64,000 bases of DNA from Brevundimonas nasdae (GCF_016654005.1 NZ_JAEPWN010000008.1:152874-216873); one strand, 5' to 3'; shown: positions 53,683 through 63,170, counted from the stretch's first letter. Numbers and translations are program-made. Notes: generated from the sequence alone by a model not told the origin.

Positions 53683-55767
53683 TCAGAGGATCGGGATGTT
53701 CTGGACGCAGGCCCATTTGAAGAGGGGCGAGCCGTCCGCGCGGGTGGCGGTGGCGGAGTCTCTGAGGCACGAACGGGGTCCGGTGACGGGTCCGGCCAGC
53801 GCCCCGGACACCCCGACCCGGGCAATGCCGATGGCAGGCGAAGTCCCGGTCGGGACCGCGCTGAGGGTTACTGTCAGAGTGTCCGTGCCGCTGATCGCGA
53901 CCCCAGTCACCGTCACGCTGTTGCCGCCGACCTGACTGAAGGTGACGCCGTACATCCCGTCAGCCGTGTTGGCGACCAAGGCAGTGTCGAGAACCAGATC
54001 CCCTTCGGCCCCAGCCATTGTCAAAGTGACCGTCGTCCCTGACCGCGTGGCCCCGGTGGCGACGAGCGAAGGCTGCGCCACACCGTCCACGATCCGCCGT
54101 GCGATGGCCCTGCCCATGGTTTCGGCGAACATCCGGGTAGAGGCCGCCGTCAGGTGCAGATTTGTGGTGTGCGGATAAGGATAGAGCGGCCCAACACAGA
54201 TGAACCGGGTCGGGTATTGGGCGGCAAGTTCGACGATGGCCAGAGGCGTCGTGTCCGTCGTGACATTGGACTGGGTCCAACTGCACGACTGTGCGCCGGC
54301 CAGAAGCACCGGATTGACCTGGGCGGTTCCGATCACGGCGAGGATGATGGCCCGAATGTCGGTGTCGAGGTCGGTCTGCAGCTGGGCCAGGTCGGCCTTA
54401 TAGAACGCGGTGTTGACGTTGGCCTCGCCCTGTAACCACCAGATCGCCGGGACAGTGAAGGGCAGGCCGTGCATGGCGCATATCACTGCCGCGCGCGTCA
54501 CGCCCTTCAGCAGGTTGGCATAGGGCCGCGTGCCTTTCTTGAGCGCCGAGATCGGATAGCCGCCGACGCCAAAGGTGCCGTTGATCGTGTAGACGTCAGC
54601 CGCCAGGGCGCCGGGCCGGGTCAGGGAATAAGCCACTCCACTGGTCGGGGTCTCACCAAGGTTCAGGAGCGGGTCCAGGCTCTCGCGCAGCCGCCGCAGA
54701 CAGGCGATTTCCGCCAAAGGCAGCGCCGCGCTGGCGGGAACGGTCTGGGTCAGGCGGGCGCCGCGAGCGAACATCAAGGCGCGCTCACTGAAGGGTGCGG
54801 GGGTCACAACCTCGACATTGGTCCCGCCGTTCGAGTTGGATTGACCGAAGCCGAAATAGGCCTGCACCGAACCCGCGCTCAGCAGATGGGCCTCTTTCGA
54901 CAGAAGTTCATCAGAGATTTCGACCGCCCCCCCGCTGTAGGCCGCAGCGCGGACGTAGCTTACGGTGTCGCCGTTCTGGACGAAGGCCGAGGGATCAGCG
55001 TCCGGCGGGGTGATCGTGACGGTGCGGCCATCCCGGGTGACGACTTGGATTCTTCGGTTCGGCGATGCTCCAACTATCGGCAAAGCGACAGCCGTTGGAG
55101 GGTCTTGTCGCCGCACGTATTGAAGCTGTGACGGCAGCAATACACCGGACAAAAGATTGCCACGCTCATCGAACGTGCCAGAAGCATAAGCCTCAATAAG
55201 AGGCGCCACCACTTGTGCGCGCGGCTCAATGATGGGGACAAGAGCTTGACCTTCAGCGCCTTCGCCCTGGATCAGACGCCCTTTGCCATCCACTGTGACG
55301 ACAGCCGTTCCAATCGGCACGTCGCCCGGCAGCAGGATAGCTGTCGCCGTGCTGCGGCCCGTCGGATCATCAACGGTCACCACCGGAGCGCCAAGTGCTG
55401 AAGTAGCCTGGACGAGCCGCATCGAGCTATCCGCAACAACCGCTGAGGCCGCAACAGTCATATCTCCGGTGAGCAATATCCCGAACGTCCGCGACAGTCC
55501 TCCAGGAAGCGACAAGGCCACCCCGTCGGCCGCAGCGACCGCTTCATCCCGCGCCGCCGTCGCCTCGTCGGCAATCGGCTGCAGCAAGGCCCTCGCCTCT
55601 TCCAGATCGCCGACCGACGCCGCCGCCAACGAAATATCCAGCGCGCGGCCGATAGCGCGGATCGCCGCCTTCTCTGGCTCATTGGCGCCAGAGGCCGGAA
55701 CGCCGTCCAGATTGAAGTCGCGGTACACGCGTCGGAACAGTTCCGCGAATGACTGAAGATCAGTCAT
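53683..55767 (-). CDS. Phage tail protein with SGNH/sialate-O-acetylesterase domain
   Basis: A 694-residue protein. The N-terminal 280 residues are a structural, tail-attachment-like part with a helical segment and beta repeats. An SGNH hydrolase domain follows: nucleophile S310 in GFGQSNSNGG, a block with WWLQGEAN at 443-450 and H538 in TTNLHLT. The last 120 residues look like a small beta domain. It probably removes acetyl groups from capsule or O-antigen during adsorption. Lies between the J-like hub and another tail-end protein. Confidence 0.78.
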   Translation of the reverse strand: MTDLQSFAELFRRVYRDFNLDGVPASGANEPEKAAIRAIGRALDISLAAASVGDLEEARALLQPIADEATAARDEAVAAADGVALSLPGGLSRTFGILLTGDMTVAASAVVADSSMRLVQATSALGAPVVTVDDPTGRSTATAILLPGDVPIGTAVVTVDGKGRLIQGEGAEGQALVPIIEPRAQVVAPLIEAYASGTFDERGNLLSGVLLPSQLQYVRRQDPPTAVALPIVGASPNRRIQVVTRDGRTVTITPPDADPSAFVQNGDTVSYVRAAAYSGGAVEISDELLSKEAHLLSAGSVQAYFGFGQSNSNGGTNVEVVTPAPFSERALMFARGARLTQTVPASAALPLAEIACLRRLRESLDPLLNLGETPTSGVAYSLTRPGALAADVYTINGTFGVGGYPISALKKGTRPYANLLKGVTRAAVICAMHGLPFTVPAIWWLQGEANVNTAFYKADLAQLQTDLDTDIRAIILAVIGTAQVNPVLLAGAQSCSWTQSNVTTDTTPLAIVELAAQYPTRFICVGPLYPYPHTTNLHLTAASTRMFAETMGRAIARRIVDGVAQPSLVATGATRSGTTVTLTMAGAEGDLVLDTALVANTADGMYGVTFSQVGGNSVTVTGVAISGTDTLTVTLSAVPTGTSPAIGIARVGVSGALAGPVTGPRSCLRDSATATRADGSPLFKWACVQNIPIL

Positions 55768-55824
55768 GACACCCCCGATGTTTGATGATGCGCACGCCGT
55801 GCGCGGGTCAGCCGCTGGACGGCG

Positions 55825-57678
55825 TCAGAGTTGGTTTTGCTGACCGCTGCCGCCGCCCCAGCCGCCCGGAGGCGTCGGATTGGACGGGAAGTCGCCGCCT
55901 GCGTCTGCAGTCGCCTGCCAGCCGATGAAGACCCACGAGCCGCTGGCCATGGCGTTGGTCGCGAAATCACCGGGCAGGGCGGCGTAGCCGACATCAGCAC
56001 GCCAGAAGACGCCGTACTGGGTTAGAGACGCCAGGCCCGTCAGGGTCGCCGCAGGCAGGTCCAGGGCCGAGCCATCGGGCAACACACCGCTGAAGGCCAC
56101 AATGCTGATCGTGTCGGCCGTCGCCGAGGTGGGGAACTGTACCGTCCGGTTCACCAGAATGCGCGCCGGTTCCTGACCGCCCGGCACGACAGGCGGTTTC
56201 TCCGCCTCGGGCACGTTAGGGGCCGGGGCCGCCCCGCCGTCGATGTTCACGTCCGCCTTGATGATGTCGAACACGACTTGAGCATTCGCCAAATCCAGTT
56301 CGACGTTCATCACCTCGACCACCACATCGGCCATGGACGACAGTTCGGGGTTCTGGATGCGGATGAACCGCTCGCCCAGGCCGTTCAGCCCATAGATGTC
56401 GGCGCGGACCTGACCCTGACGCTCTGCCGTCAGGCGGGTCATCTTGCGGCGGCCCAGCTCCATGGATTGCGTCGCGCTGGGGCAGAGAGGCAGCTGCAGC
56501 GGCTCGGACCGTTCCATGCCGTTGCGGGCGTCGATGTCCGCCTGGTCAAAGACCGTCCCGGCCTCGACCTCGGTATAGTCCTTGTCGCCGTCGACGAAGG
56601 AGATGACCAACGCATTGCAGGCCTCTTCGTCGGTCTGGAAGGCGCGCCAGCTGTAGCCCTGGATATGTTCGGCCGTCAGTGTGAAGGTCGGGGCCACATA
56701 GCGTCCGGCCTTGATCACCAACCGCCCTCGGCCATCGGTGGACAGCCAGCCGTCAAAGGTGGCCAGGATGGATTCCCGCACCGCCTGCGGCTCGGTGTTG
56801 ACCGGATAGTTGCCGGCGCAGCGATAGCGCGCCTCGGTCACGCCGTTGCGGGTGACGATCTGGTCGCAATAATCGGCCTCGACCTTCAGCGCCGCCAGCA
56901 CGGGCGCGATGCTGCGCTCCCAACTGCGGCCATGGCGATGCCATTCGATGAAGACCAGCCAGACGACCGGATTCCAGCTCATCTTCCAGGTCGCCGGATT
57001 GCTGCGGCTCTGGCTGGGATCGCGCCAGTCATAGCAAACGGCGGCGCCGACGATGGAGACGCTGGGCTCGCCATTGGCGAAATGCCGGGCGAAGCTCTCA
57101 CGAGAGCGGTGCTGGGCGAAGATGCCGATGGAGGCAATGCCGTCGCCCCGGCACGAGGTCGGCCAGTAGGACCCAAAGTCGCGGGTCAACATCGAATAGT
57201 GGGTCTCGACCGGGTTCCCCAGCCGCGTCTGGATTTGCAGCAGGTCGCCCGAACCGAACATCTCGCCCGGCAGGCCCTGAACCCAGCCCTCTGAGTTACG
57301 GGTGACGATGTTGTCGTGCTCATAGACGCGGATGATCGAGGCCAGACGCCCCTCGCACACCGCCAGCACGGCGCCGTATTTGTTGCCGTTCGCCTCCCGC
57401 AACATGAAGGCACCCGACATCCGCGAGGGACCGCCCAGAGCATGAACCCGAACGGGCCGGGGCTGTTTACGCGGCAGCTTCTGGCCTTCGGGGTCAGGCA
57501 TCTGAGCCCGCGCGACAGCGGACAGGCCCATGCTGACGGCCGTATAGATCGTGGCCTGCGCACCGTAATACAGGGCTGCCGTGACGATGGCATGGGCCGT
57601 GCCGCCATAGGCCAGGCCGGTCGCGGCGAAGGCCCAGTTTGCGAAGGCGGCCGCCGCCGCAGGAATGGCTTGCGGCAT
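55825..57678 (-). CDS. J-like tail hub / host-specificity protein
   Basis: A 617-residue protein. It opens with a hydrophobic Ala-rich region (MPQAIPAAAAAFANWAFAATGLAYG...) and then domains typical of central tail-hub proteins of siphoviruses (MLTRDFGSYWPTSCRGDGIASIGIFAQHR, ERFIRIQNPELSSMADVVVEVMNVELD). The C-terminus is Gly/Pro-rich. Position between a small DUF6950-like protein and the fibre-like esterase supports this. I chose the ATG at 57678; the frame is open to 57957 inside the next gene. Confidence 0.68.
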   Translation of the reverse strand: MPQAIPAAAAAFANWAFAATGLAYGGTAHAIVTAALYYGAQATIYTAVSMGLSAVARAQMPDPEGQKLPRKQPRPVRVHALGGPSRMSGAFMLREANGNKYGAVLAVCEGRLASIIRVYEHDNIVTRNSEGWVQGLPGEMFGSGDLLQIQTRLGNPVETHYSMLTRDFGSYWPTSCRGDGIASIGIFAQHRSRESFARHFANGEPSVSIVGAAVCYDWRDPSQSRSNPATWKMSWNPVVWLVFIEWHRHGRSWERSIAPVLAALKVEADYCDQIVTRNGVTEARYRCAGNYPVNTEPQAVRESILATFDGWLSTDGRGRLVIKAGRYVAPTFTLTAEHIQGYSWRAFQTDEEACNALVISFVDGDKDYTEVEAGTVFDQADIDARNGMERSEPLQLPLCPSATQSMELGRRKMTRLTAERQGQVRADIYGLNGLGERFIRIQNPELSSMADVVVEVMNVELDLANAQVVFDIIKADVNIDGGAAPAPNVPEAEKPPVVPGGQEPARILVNRTVQFPTSATADTISIVAFSGVLPDGSALDLPAATLTGLASLTQYGVFWRADVGYAALPGDFATNAMASGSWVFIGWQATADAGGDFPSNPTPPGGWGGGSGQQNQL

Positions 57679-57679
57679 C

Positions 57680-58036
57680 TCAGACGCTCCACGCACAAAT
57701 GATGCGGTCAGGAACCCAGGTGACCAGACCGTCGCCCTGCAGCGCCCAACGCTGACCCAGGCAGATGCCGCCATACAGCTGGCCGGACTTCTCGATGACC
57801 CCGACATCGCCGCGAACCGGGTTCGCCGTTTTCTGAAGGCCCGCTCGATCAGCGCAGTCAGTGACGACCGCCTCCATCTCGCCCAGACGGCGTAACAGGC
57901 GCACGCGGCCACGCAGGGTCCGGTACTGACCCCGAAGATGGGCTGCAGGGTCGTCACACCCGCGCACGGTCATGACCCAATCGGCTAGCACCAGGCCACA
58001 ATCCGCCACCCCGTCGTCGAAGGCGCGACAGGCCAT
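57680..58036 (-). CDS. DUF6950-like phage tail assembly protein, start uncertain
   Basis: About 118 residues from the first ATG, with ACRAFDDGVADCGLVLADWVM near the start and RGDVGVIEKSGQLYGGICLGQRWALQGDGLV in the middle, resembling the small DUF6950 proteins of phage tail modules. Residues upstream in the same frame (ERVELDAFLER) also look like part of the domain, but no ATG, GTG or TTG is available between 58037 and about 58074, so the true start is unclear. One base separates it from the hub gene. Confidence 0.6.
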   Translation of the reverse strand: MACRAFDDGVADCGLVLADWVMTVRGCDDPAAHLRGQYRTLRGRVRLLRRLGEMEAVVTDCADRAGLQKTANPVRGDVGVIEKSGQLYGGICLGQRWALQGDGLVTWVPDRIICAWSV

Positions 58037-58112
58037 GCGTTCCAGAAAGGCGTCGAGTTCGACTCTTTCTTCGGATTGACGCAGGCTGCGCGCCTCACAA
58101 TCGAGGGATGAA

Positions 58113-58493
58113 ATGGCTAAGCGTCGAGTTTCAGGAACACCGAAGCCGCTAGGCTTCACAGCGGACGTGGACGGGGCGGCGATTGGACTGCCCACCCCGC
58201 AAGGCGAGTTCATCATTGAGGTGCCGATCCAGCACCTTCCCGATTTGATGCACTTGAGCGCCCAACTCCTTCAGGCGTCAGCCAAACAATATGGGCGTCC
58301 TGCTGACCCACCAGTTCTGCCAGTGTGGAAATGGCAGGCGGGGGCAGGTAGCGCCGTGATCCACTTGCGGTTCCAAATAGAAGGCGGCGGAGCATACGCA
58401 TTCTCCTTCCCGAAGAAGTTGGCGGCGGATTTGCATTCTGGCTTGGGAGAGGCGCTCGGATATCGAACCGAGCGAACGCATCGACCGAACTGA
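58113..58493 (+). CDS. Opposite-strand phage cargo (moron) gene, unknown function
   Basis: A 126-residue protein read against the tail operon: basic N-terminus (MAKRRVSGTPKPLG), then alternating beta strands and a helix (GEFIIEVPIQHLPDLMHLSAQLLQASAKQYG; SAVIHLRFQIEGGGAYAFSFPKKLAADL). GAGGG precedes the ATG by 7 bases. It fits exactly between two tail genes, whose stop (58494) abuts its own stop. This is the usual form of a moron expressed in the lysogen. No family recognised. Confidence 0.72.
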   Translation: MAKRRVSGTPKPLGFTADVDGAAIGLPTPQGEFIIEVPIQHLPDLMHLSAQLLQASAKQYGRPADPPVLPVWKWQAGAGSAVIHLRFQIEGGGAYAFSFPKKLAADLHSGLGEALGYRTERTHRPN

Positions 58494-59090
58494 TCAGCCG
58501 GGCGCGGGCCAGGTGATGGTGCTCTCCTGGGTGTAGAGCGGAACGCGGTCGCAGAAGGTGTCGGTCGGGCTTCGGCGCTTCTGATCCGCCGGGGTGTAGA
58601 AGGCCAGATGCGGACGGGTCCGGTCAGTGAAGCCTGAGCCGACCGACAAGGTGACGCGACGGGTGATCTGACCTTCGTCCGAGCTGCGATCCACGGCGGG
58701 GACATCGGCCGTGCCTTCCCAGAGCCAGGCGATGACATCGGCGGGCTGCCAGTGCTCGTCGAAGAAGATCACCCCGACGTTGACGATGGCGCCGCGCACC
58801 TCATCCGCATCAGCGTCCGCCAGCCGGAAGGTGTCGTAGTTGGCACCATCAAGGGCGAACTCAATCCGTTCAGCCAGCCCGCCGATCAGTTGGCGCAGGG
58901 CAGGGAAGTCACCCACCATGCCGATGCCCAGATAGATGCCGCCGGTCAGGTCAACATCATCGGCGGGGAGGGCATAGTCGCCCACGCCCAGCCATGCTCG
59001 GACATAGCCCGTCTTGGTCTTCAGCAGGAAGAACAGCGAGAAGCGCGGCGCGCCCATCGCCGACATGGCTTTGGCTTGTTCAGGCAGCAC
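58494..59090 (-). CDS. Phage tail protein
   Basis: A 198-residue protein in the tail operon (PRFSLFFLLKTKTGYVRAWLGVGDYALPADDVDLTGGIYLGIGMVG and IDANVGVIFFDEHWQ-like strand pattern). I place the start at the GTG 59090, overlapping the previous gene by 11 bases; an ATG at 59066 is the alternative. Probably a tail-tip component like lambda L or a functional analogue, by position only. Confidence 0.6.
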   Translation of the reverse strand: MLPEQAKAMSAMGAPRFSLFFLLKTKTGYVRAWLGVGDYALPADDVDLTGGIYLGIGMVGDFPALRQLIGGLAERIEFALDGANYDTFRLADADADEVRGAIVNVGVIFFDEHWQPADVIAWLWEGTADVPAVDRSSDEGQITRRVTLSVGSGFTDRTRPHLAFYTPADQKRRSPTDTFCDRVPLYTQESTITWPAPG

Positions 59091-59757
59091 GAGTGAAATC
59101 CTCCACCCATGATGCCGTTGCCTCCAACAGACCCGCGCCGCGCTGAGCATCGAGGGCGTCAAGAAACTCATCGGGGTTCGCCAGCTTGCAGACGCAGCCG
59201 ACGCGCAGGAAGTTGATCTCGGCTCCGACCGGCACGGCCTCGCGAAGGGGAGGGCGGAATTCGACCTTGTCCCCATCAACACGGGCGATGCGGTATTTGC
59301 GCGTACCCATGGTCAGATGCGTGATCGAGAAGTCCTCGCCGCCCTGGATCACGCCGGAGATCATTGCGATGGTCAGGAACGAGGCCCGCAACCCAGCGGC
59401 AACGGCGACTGTCGCGCCATGAGGGGCTGACGCATACAGGGAGCCGTCACCGAAGGGCGCGCCGTCGCTGTGGGTGACTTGAGCCGTTGTCAGATTGCCC
59501 GGCGCAAACGGCTTTGTGTGCGACCAGACCACCATCTTGCCGATACCGGCATCGAGACAGGCCTCAATAGCTCGGATCGCCTTGATGGCGTCTCGGCCCT
59601 GCACAAGGATGTTCTGCTCGCCGACCCACAGTCCGCCGCCATCAGTGCGAGCCGTGGGGGATGAGCCCGCGACATTGATCCCGCCATTGATCGTCACACC
59701 CCGCAGCCGCCAACGCTCGGAGCGCGGCGTCAGCAGGTCCCAGGGCCAAAAGTCCAT
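59080..59757 (-). CDS. Phage tail protein
   Basis: A 225-residue protein starting MDFWPWDLLTPRSERWRLRGVTINGG; the centre has strands (YRIARVDGDKVEFRPPLREAVPVGAEINFLRVGCVCKLA). The start shares a base with the stop of the tape-measure gene (TGATG), so it is translated directly after it. By position a tail-tip or minor tail protein. No family recognised with certainty. Confidence 0.62.
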   Translation of the reverse strand: MDFWPWDLLTPRSERWRLRGVTINGGINVAGSSPTARTDGGGLWVGEQNILVQGRDAIKAIRAIEACLDAGIGKMVVWSHTKPFAPGNLTTAQVTHSDGAPFGDGSLYASAPHGATVAVAAGLRASFLTIAMISGVIQGGEDFSITHLTMGTRKYRIARVDGDKVEFRPPLREAVPVGAEINFLRVGCVCKLANPDEFLDALDAQRGAGLLEATASWVEDFTRAA

Positions 59758-62258
59758 CAGGTCGTTCCGAGGCGTCGTTGAGACTGCTGGATGGACGCCG
59801 CGCCCTTACGAGCGATGGTCGTCGAGGATCGGATGGCGGCGGCAGTGCCAGCCGATACCTTCTGGTTCACCTCAGCCAGCAGATCGGCCGTGGTCAGGGC
59901 TCCGCGCATGTCGAACACCTGTTGCGCCTTCGAGGCCTGAACGCCCCCATGTCCAACCAATGCCGGAACCCCGCTCAGGAGACTTGGAGGGGCTGGGAAG
60001 GCGCTCAGGCCAACCATTCCGTCAGCGAACTTCCGCATGTCGAACGTTCCGGCGTTCATCGACCGCAGGATCGATCCATATTTGCGCGTTGCTTCAGCGT
60101 TGATGATCGACTCGTCCGTCGAGATGCGGATCGGCTCTTGGTCAAGCAGGGCGAAAATCGAATCCGTGCGAGGGCCGCCCGGCCCACTGACCTTTCCATC
60201 GCCTCCAACTCGGCCGTCAGCGAAGCCGAACATCCGCTTGCCCAGAGAGAATGCCGTCTGCATCCAGTTCCCGCCGCTGGACACAGCTCCAGCTGCCCCG
60301 CCACTGGTCTTGCCGTCTCCGAACAACATCGCCGCCAGAGGTTCGGTGATCCCGCGACGGACGGAGATGGAGAGCAGGTCAGCGAGGATTTGCTTCGACA
60401 CCGATCCGAACACGTCGCCCAACGACCGGGTGTTCATGATCGCATCGACCAAGCCGGAGTTCAGGCTGTCGAGGCCGCGTGCCGAGATGTTCTCCAGCGC
60501 CTGGCTGATCTGCTTAGCGTCTTTCAGGGACTGGTCGCGCCAAGCCGCCAGCGGAGACAGGTTGTTGCGGACGACCGCCGCCGTCTCTTCCTTCTCGATC
60601 TTGGCGTTCTGGGCCATCGCCGCGTCGCGGTCGGCCTTGGACAGACCTTCTTTGCGGTCCAACTGCAGTTGCAGGGCGTCTCGGCGCTGCTTCTGCGTGA
60701 TGGCGAGAAGCTGCAGTTCGATCTGCTGGCGCTCGGCCGCAGTTCTGGCGCCCGCGCTCTGGAGCGAAAGCAGGTTCGCCGTCAGGTCCGCCAGCAGCCG
60801 CTCGTTGGCGATGCGCTCGTCCTGAATGTCGCGGAAGGCCGTGTCGGCGAGGATGCGGTCCTCAAGGGCGTCAGCTTCCTTGTTCGCCAGATCGAGCCTA
60901 GTCCTTTCGGCGGCTTTGATCTCGCCGCGGATCGTCTTGCTCTCGATCTCCGCGTCCCGAGCAGCCCGCTCCATGGCGATCTGATCTTGGTTCAGATCAT
61001 AGCGCTGCTGGGCGGTCAGGATGTCCCGTTCGGCGACTTGGAGAAGGCGCTGTTTGGCCCGGTAGATCTCCTGCTCGATACGCTCGGCGCGGCGGGCTTC
61101 ACGCTCGGCGGCACGCTGGGCTGAGTTGTCTTGTCGTCCTGGAGGGACAGTCAGATTTGCGTTGTATGTAGGCGTGCGTCGGCGGGTGGAAGGCGTCGTA
61201 CCGCCTCGCTGATTGAGAAGGGCCGGATCGTCTTCGTCCACGCCCTCGCCGCGCTGAATGCGCCAGTAGAGCGTGTTGGCGTCATTGGCTTGGTTCCAGC
61301 CTTCACGAACGCCGCTCCAGTCGCCCTTGACCAACGACGAAGCCGCTTTTCCGAAGCCCTGAAGCCTCATCGTGTTGGCTTCTGTAAGGTCCTGACCCTT
61401 GCGTTCGAAGCGTTTGAAAGCTTCGGAGAACTCGTTGAGTTTGTTCAGGGCATTTGCCAGCCAAGTCGTGAAGGCGATCACCTCATCAGAGAGCCCGATA
61501 AAGGCACCTGCCAGTTGGATGCCGATGACTTGCGACAAATCCTCCAACTGACCTTGCGCGGCCGCACCCTTACGGATCAGTTCCGCATCCATCACAAATC
61601 CGAGGGACCGCGCTTCATCGCGCAGTCGGGCAACTTCGTCGCCACCTTCCCGCAGTGCTGTGACCAGTGGGCCAAGCCCCAGCTTTTCAGCAATCGCCGC
61701 CCGGTCGCTCTCGCTTTTCAGTGCGCCAATCCGGTCAACGACCTCATCTAACGCGGACTCGGTGTCTTTGAAGTTTCTGAGGTCTTCGGGTTTGAGCAGT
61801 AGGGCGCCGAACCATTTGGCGTCGGCTTTTGACAGGCCAGCCGCTGCCGAAGCTAGCTTGTTCGAGAACGTCTCCAGCGATCCGCTAACGGCACTGGCAT
61901 CCTCGCCGGTTTTGCGGGCGACGTATTGCCACTCCTGAAGGGCAGAGGTGGAGATACCGATGCGCTGGGCGGAATTCGCCAGGTCGTCAGCCATCTTCAA
62001 GCTGGCCTTGCCAAACTGCAGTGCCATAGCCAGTCCAGCAGCGAAGACGGCGGTTAAGGCTGCAATTCCAACCGCGAGCCCCTTGGCGGTTCGAGCCATT
62101 CCAGAACTAATCCGGTCTCCACCAGCGCCCGCCTCACGTTCCATCACGCCGACTGAGCGCTTGAGATCCACCTCAGAATCTCGCAGGTCCTGCTTGAGCT
62201 TGTCCTTGGTGGCACGCAGCTCAAAGGCTGCTGACCCAACAACGTAGGCGTCAGACAT
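59757..62258 (-). CDS. Phage tail tape measure protein
   Basis: An 833-residue protein: N-terminal helical part (ELRATKDKLKQDLRDSEVDLKRSVGVMERE), a membrane-like segment at about 55-80 (TAKGLAVGIAALTAVFAAGLAMALQFG), long coiled-coil stretches rich in Ala/Glu/Arg (residues about 370-560), and a C-terminal region with NTRSLGDVFGSVSKQILADLLSISVRRGITEPLAAMLFG, typical of lambda-type tape measures. It determines tail length. Start chosen at ATG 62258; a terminator lies just upstream of it. Confidence 0.9.
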   Translation of the reverse strand: MSDAYVVGSAAFELRATKDKLKQDLRDSEVDLKRSVGVMEREAGAGGDRISSGMARTAKGLAVGIAALTAVFAAGLAMALQFGKASLKMADDLANSAQRIGISTSALQEWQYVARKTGEDASAVSGSLETFSNKLASAAAGLSKADAKWFGALLLKPEDLRNFKDTESALDEVVDRIGALKSESDRAAIAEKLGLGPLVTALREGGDEVARLRDEARSLGFVMDAELIRKGAAAQGQLEDLSQVIGIQLAGAFIGLSDEVIAFTTWLANALNKLNEFSEAFKRFERKGQDLTEANTMRLQGFGKAASSLVKGDWSGVREGWNQANDANTLYWRIQRGEGVDEDDPALLNQRGGTTPSTRRRTPTYNANLTVPPGRQDNSAQRAAEREARRAERIEQEIYRAKQRLLQVAERDILTAQQRYDLNQDQIAMERAARDAEIESKTIRGEIKAAERTRLDLANKEADALEDRILADTAFRDIQDERIANERLLADLTANLLSLQSAGARTAAERQQIELQLLAITQKQRRDALQLQLDRKEGLSKADRDAAMAQNAKIEKEETAAVVRNNLSPLAAWRDQSLKDAKQISQALENISARGLDSLNSGLVDAIMNTRSLGDVFGSVSKQILADLLSISVRRGITEPLAAMLFGDGKTSGGAAGAVSSGGNWMQTAFSLGKRMFGFADGRVGGDGKVSGPGGPRTDSIFALLDQEPIRISTDESIINAEATRKYGSILRSMNAGTFDMRKFADGMVGLSAFPAPPSLLSGVPALVGHGGVQASKAQQVFDMRGALTTADLLAEVNQKVSAGTAAAIRSSTTIARKGAASIQQSQRRLGTT

Positions 62259-62295
62259 GGGCGGGCTCCGAATATCGGGGGGAGGGCGAGCGCCC

Positions 62296-62323
62296 AAAGA
62301 AAAAGGCCCGCCGAAGCGAGCCT
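62296..62323 (-). terminator. Terminator upstream of the tape-measure gene
   Basis: On the minus strand an 8-bp stem AGGCTCGC / GCGGGCCT (one G-U pair) closes a TTCG tetraloop and is followed by TTTTTCTTT. It would stop leftward transcription coming from the right, before the tape measure. Confidence 0.75.
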
Positions 62324-62590
62324 GTTCGAATTCTGTTCAGGGTGACGCGCTCAAAGGGCGGTCGTAAATTTCACCGACGCAATGTGCTGGGCGGCCTTTA
62401 GGAGAGGCTGCTGCGCGGGATTGCGACGTTCGCGGTTTGTCTGCAACGATCCATGTCGGTCCCTACACGTCCGCATCGATCCGATGAAAAAAGGGAACCG
62501 CCCCTCCGTTGACACCTTTCAGAGTCACCTTCAGGGTGAAAATGCAAACCGGAAAGTGACCTCAATTCGTCCGCCGGTCTGGAGGATTGA
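62324..62590. promoter_or_regulatory. Gene-free stretch with hicB promoter region
   Basis: There is no convincing gene between the terminator and hicB. A TTGACA lies at 62509-62514, and a small palindrome TCACC-TTCA-GGGTGA lies 12-27 bases after it, a possible site for HicB. No clear -10 box. GGAGG is present just before the hicB ATG. Confidence 0.4.
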
Positions 62591-62905
62591 ATGTTTAAGA
62601 CGTTGCGCTGTTTTGCGCGTGGGCATGACGGGAAGTACGAGGCGATTTGCATTGACCTCGATATTTCTGTTGTAGCCGGGTCCATACAGGACGTTCAGCG
62701 CTGCCTCGGCGAGGCCGTTGAGATGTACGTCCGCGCCGCTCTGCAGGAAGAACCGGCGGTGGCTCGGAGGTTGTTGTCCCGCCGCGCCCCTTGGCATGTG
62801 CGCATGGGGTGGATTTGGTCCTTTGCACTCCACATGTTGATTTCGCAGCCTTCGGGGCATGACCGTACTATGCACGCTGGCTACGAGATGCCTTGCCCCG
62901 CCTGA
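62591..62905 (+). CDS. HicB-like antitoxin
   Basis: A 104-residue protein. The first 55 residues fit the partial RNase H-like fold of HicB antitoxins (HDGKYEAICIDLDISVVAGSIQDVQRCLGEAVEMYVRAAL). The C-terminal half lacks a recognisable DNA-binding domain. It has a GGAGG ribosome site and overlaps the HicA-like gene downstream by 13 bases. The antitoxin-first order is less common than hicA-hicB. Confidence 0.7.
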   Translation: MFKTLRCFARGHDGKYEAICIDLDISVVAGSIQDVQRCLGEAVEMYVRAALQEEPAVARRLLSRRAPWHVRMGWIWSFALHMLISQPSGHDRTMHAGYEMPCPA

Positions 62906-63123
62906 ACTGTACGTTTGCGCAAGTTCTAGAGATCCTGCTCCGCAACGGCTTTGTCCTGCACAGGCAGGGCTCAGGAAGCCACCAAATTTACCGTCGAGCG
63001 GCCGGGAGCAAGGTGTGGCTCGTTACAGTTGCCTATCATACCAAAAGCGATGACGTGCCGATTGGCACCCTTAAATCTATCATTCGTGACAGCGGACTGA
63101 GCCAAAAGCTCTTTCGGCGTTAA
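62893..63123 (+). CDS. HicA-like toxin
   Basis: A 76-residue protein with the HicA/YcfA pattern: VLEILLRNGFVLHRQGSGSHQIYRR (catalytic-type H30) and VPIGTLKSIIRDSGLSQKLF. HicA toxins bind and cut mRNA. It starts with TTG inside the end of the hicB-like gene in another frame, so the two are translationally linked and expressed together. It is on the strand opposite to the phage late genes. Confidence 0.78.
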   Translation: MPRLNCTFAQVLEILLRNGFVLHRQGSGSHQIYRRAAGSKVWLVTVAYHTKSDDVPIGTLKSIIRDSGLSQKLFRR

Positions 63124-63149
63124 TCGATAGACAGACTCGTCCCTTCGAA

Positions 63150-63170
63150 AGGGCGGCCCTAAGCCGCCCT
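63150..63170. terminator. Hairpin between HicA and Rha genes
   Basis: An 8-bp stem AGGGCGGC / GCCGCCCT with loop CCTAA between two convergent genes, next to a second small palindrome (CCCTTCGAAAGGG). There is no clear T-tract, so a terminator is likely but not certain. Confidence 0.5.

Noticed and set aside
59778..61124. A 448-codon frame antisense to the tape-measure gene
   Set aside because: No ribosome site or domain; the tape-measure reading is convincing and translationally coupled to its neighbours.
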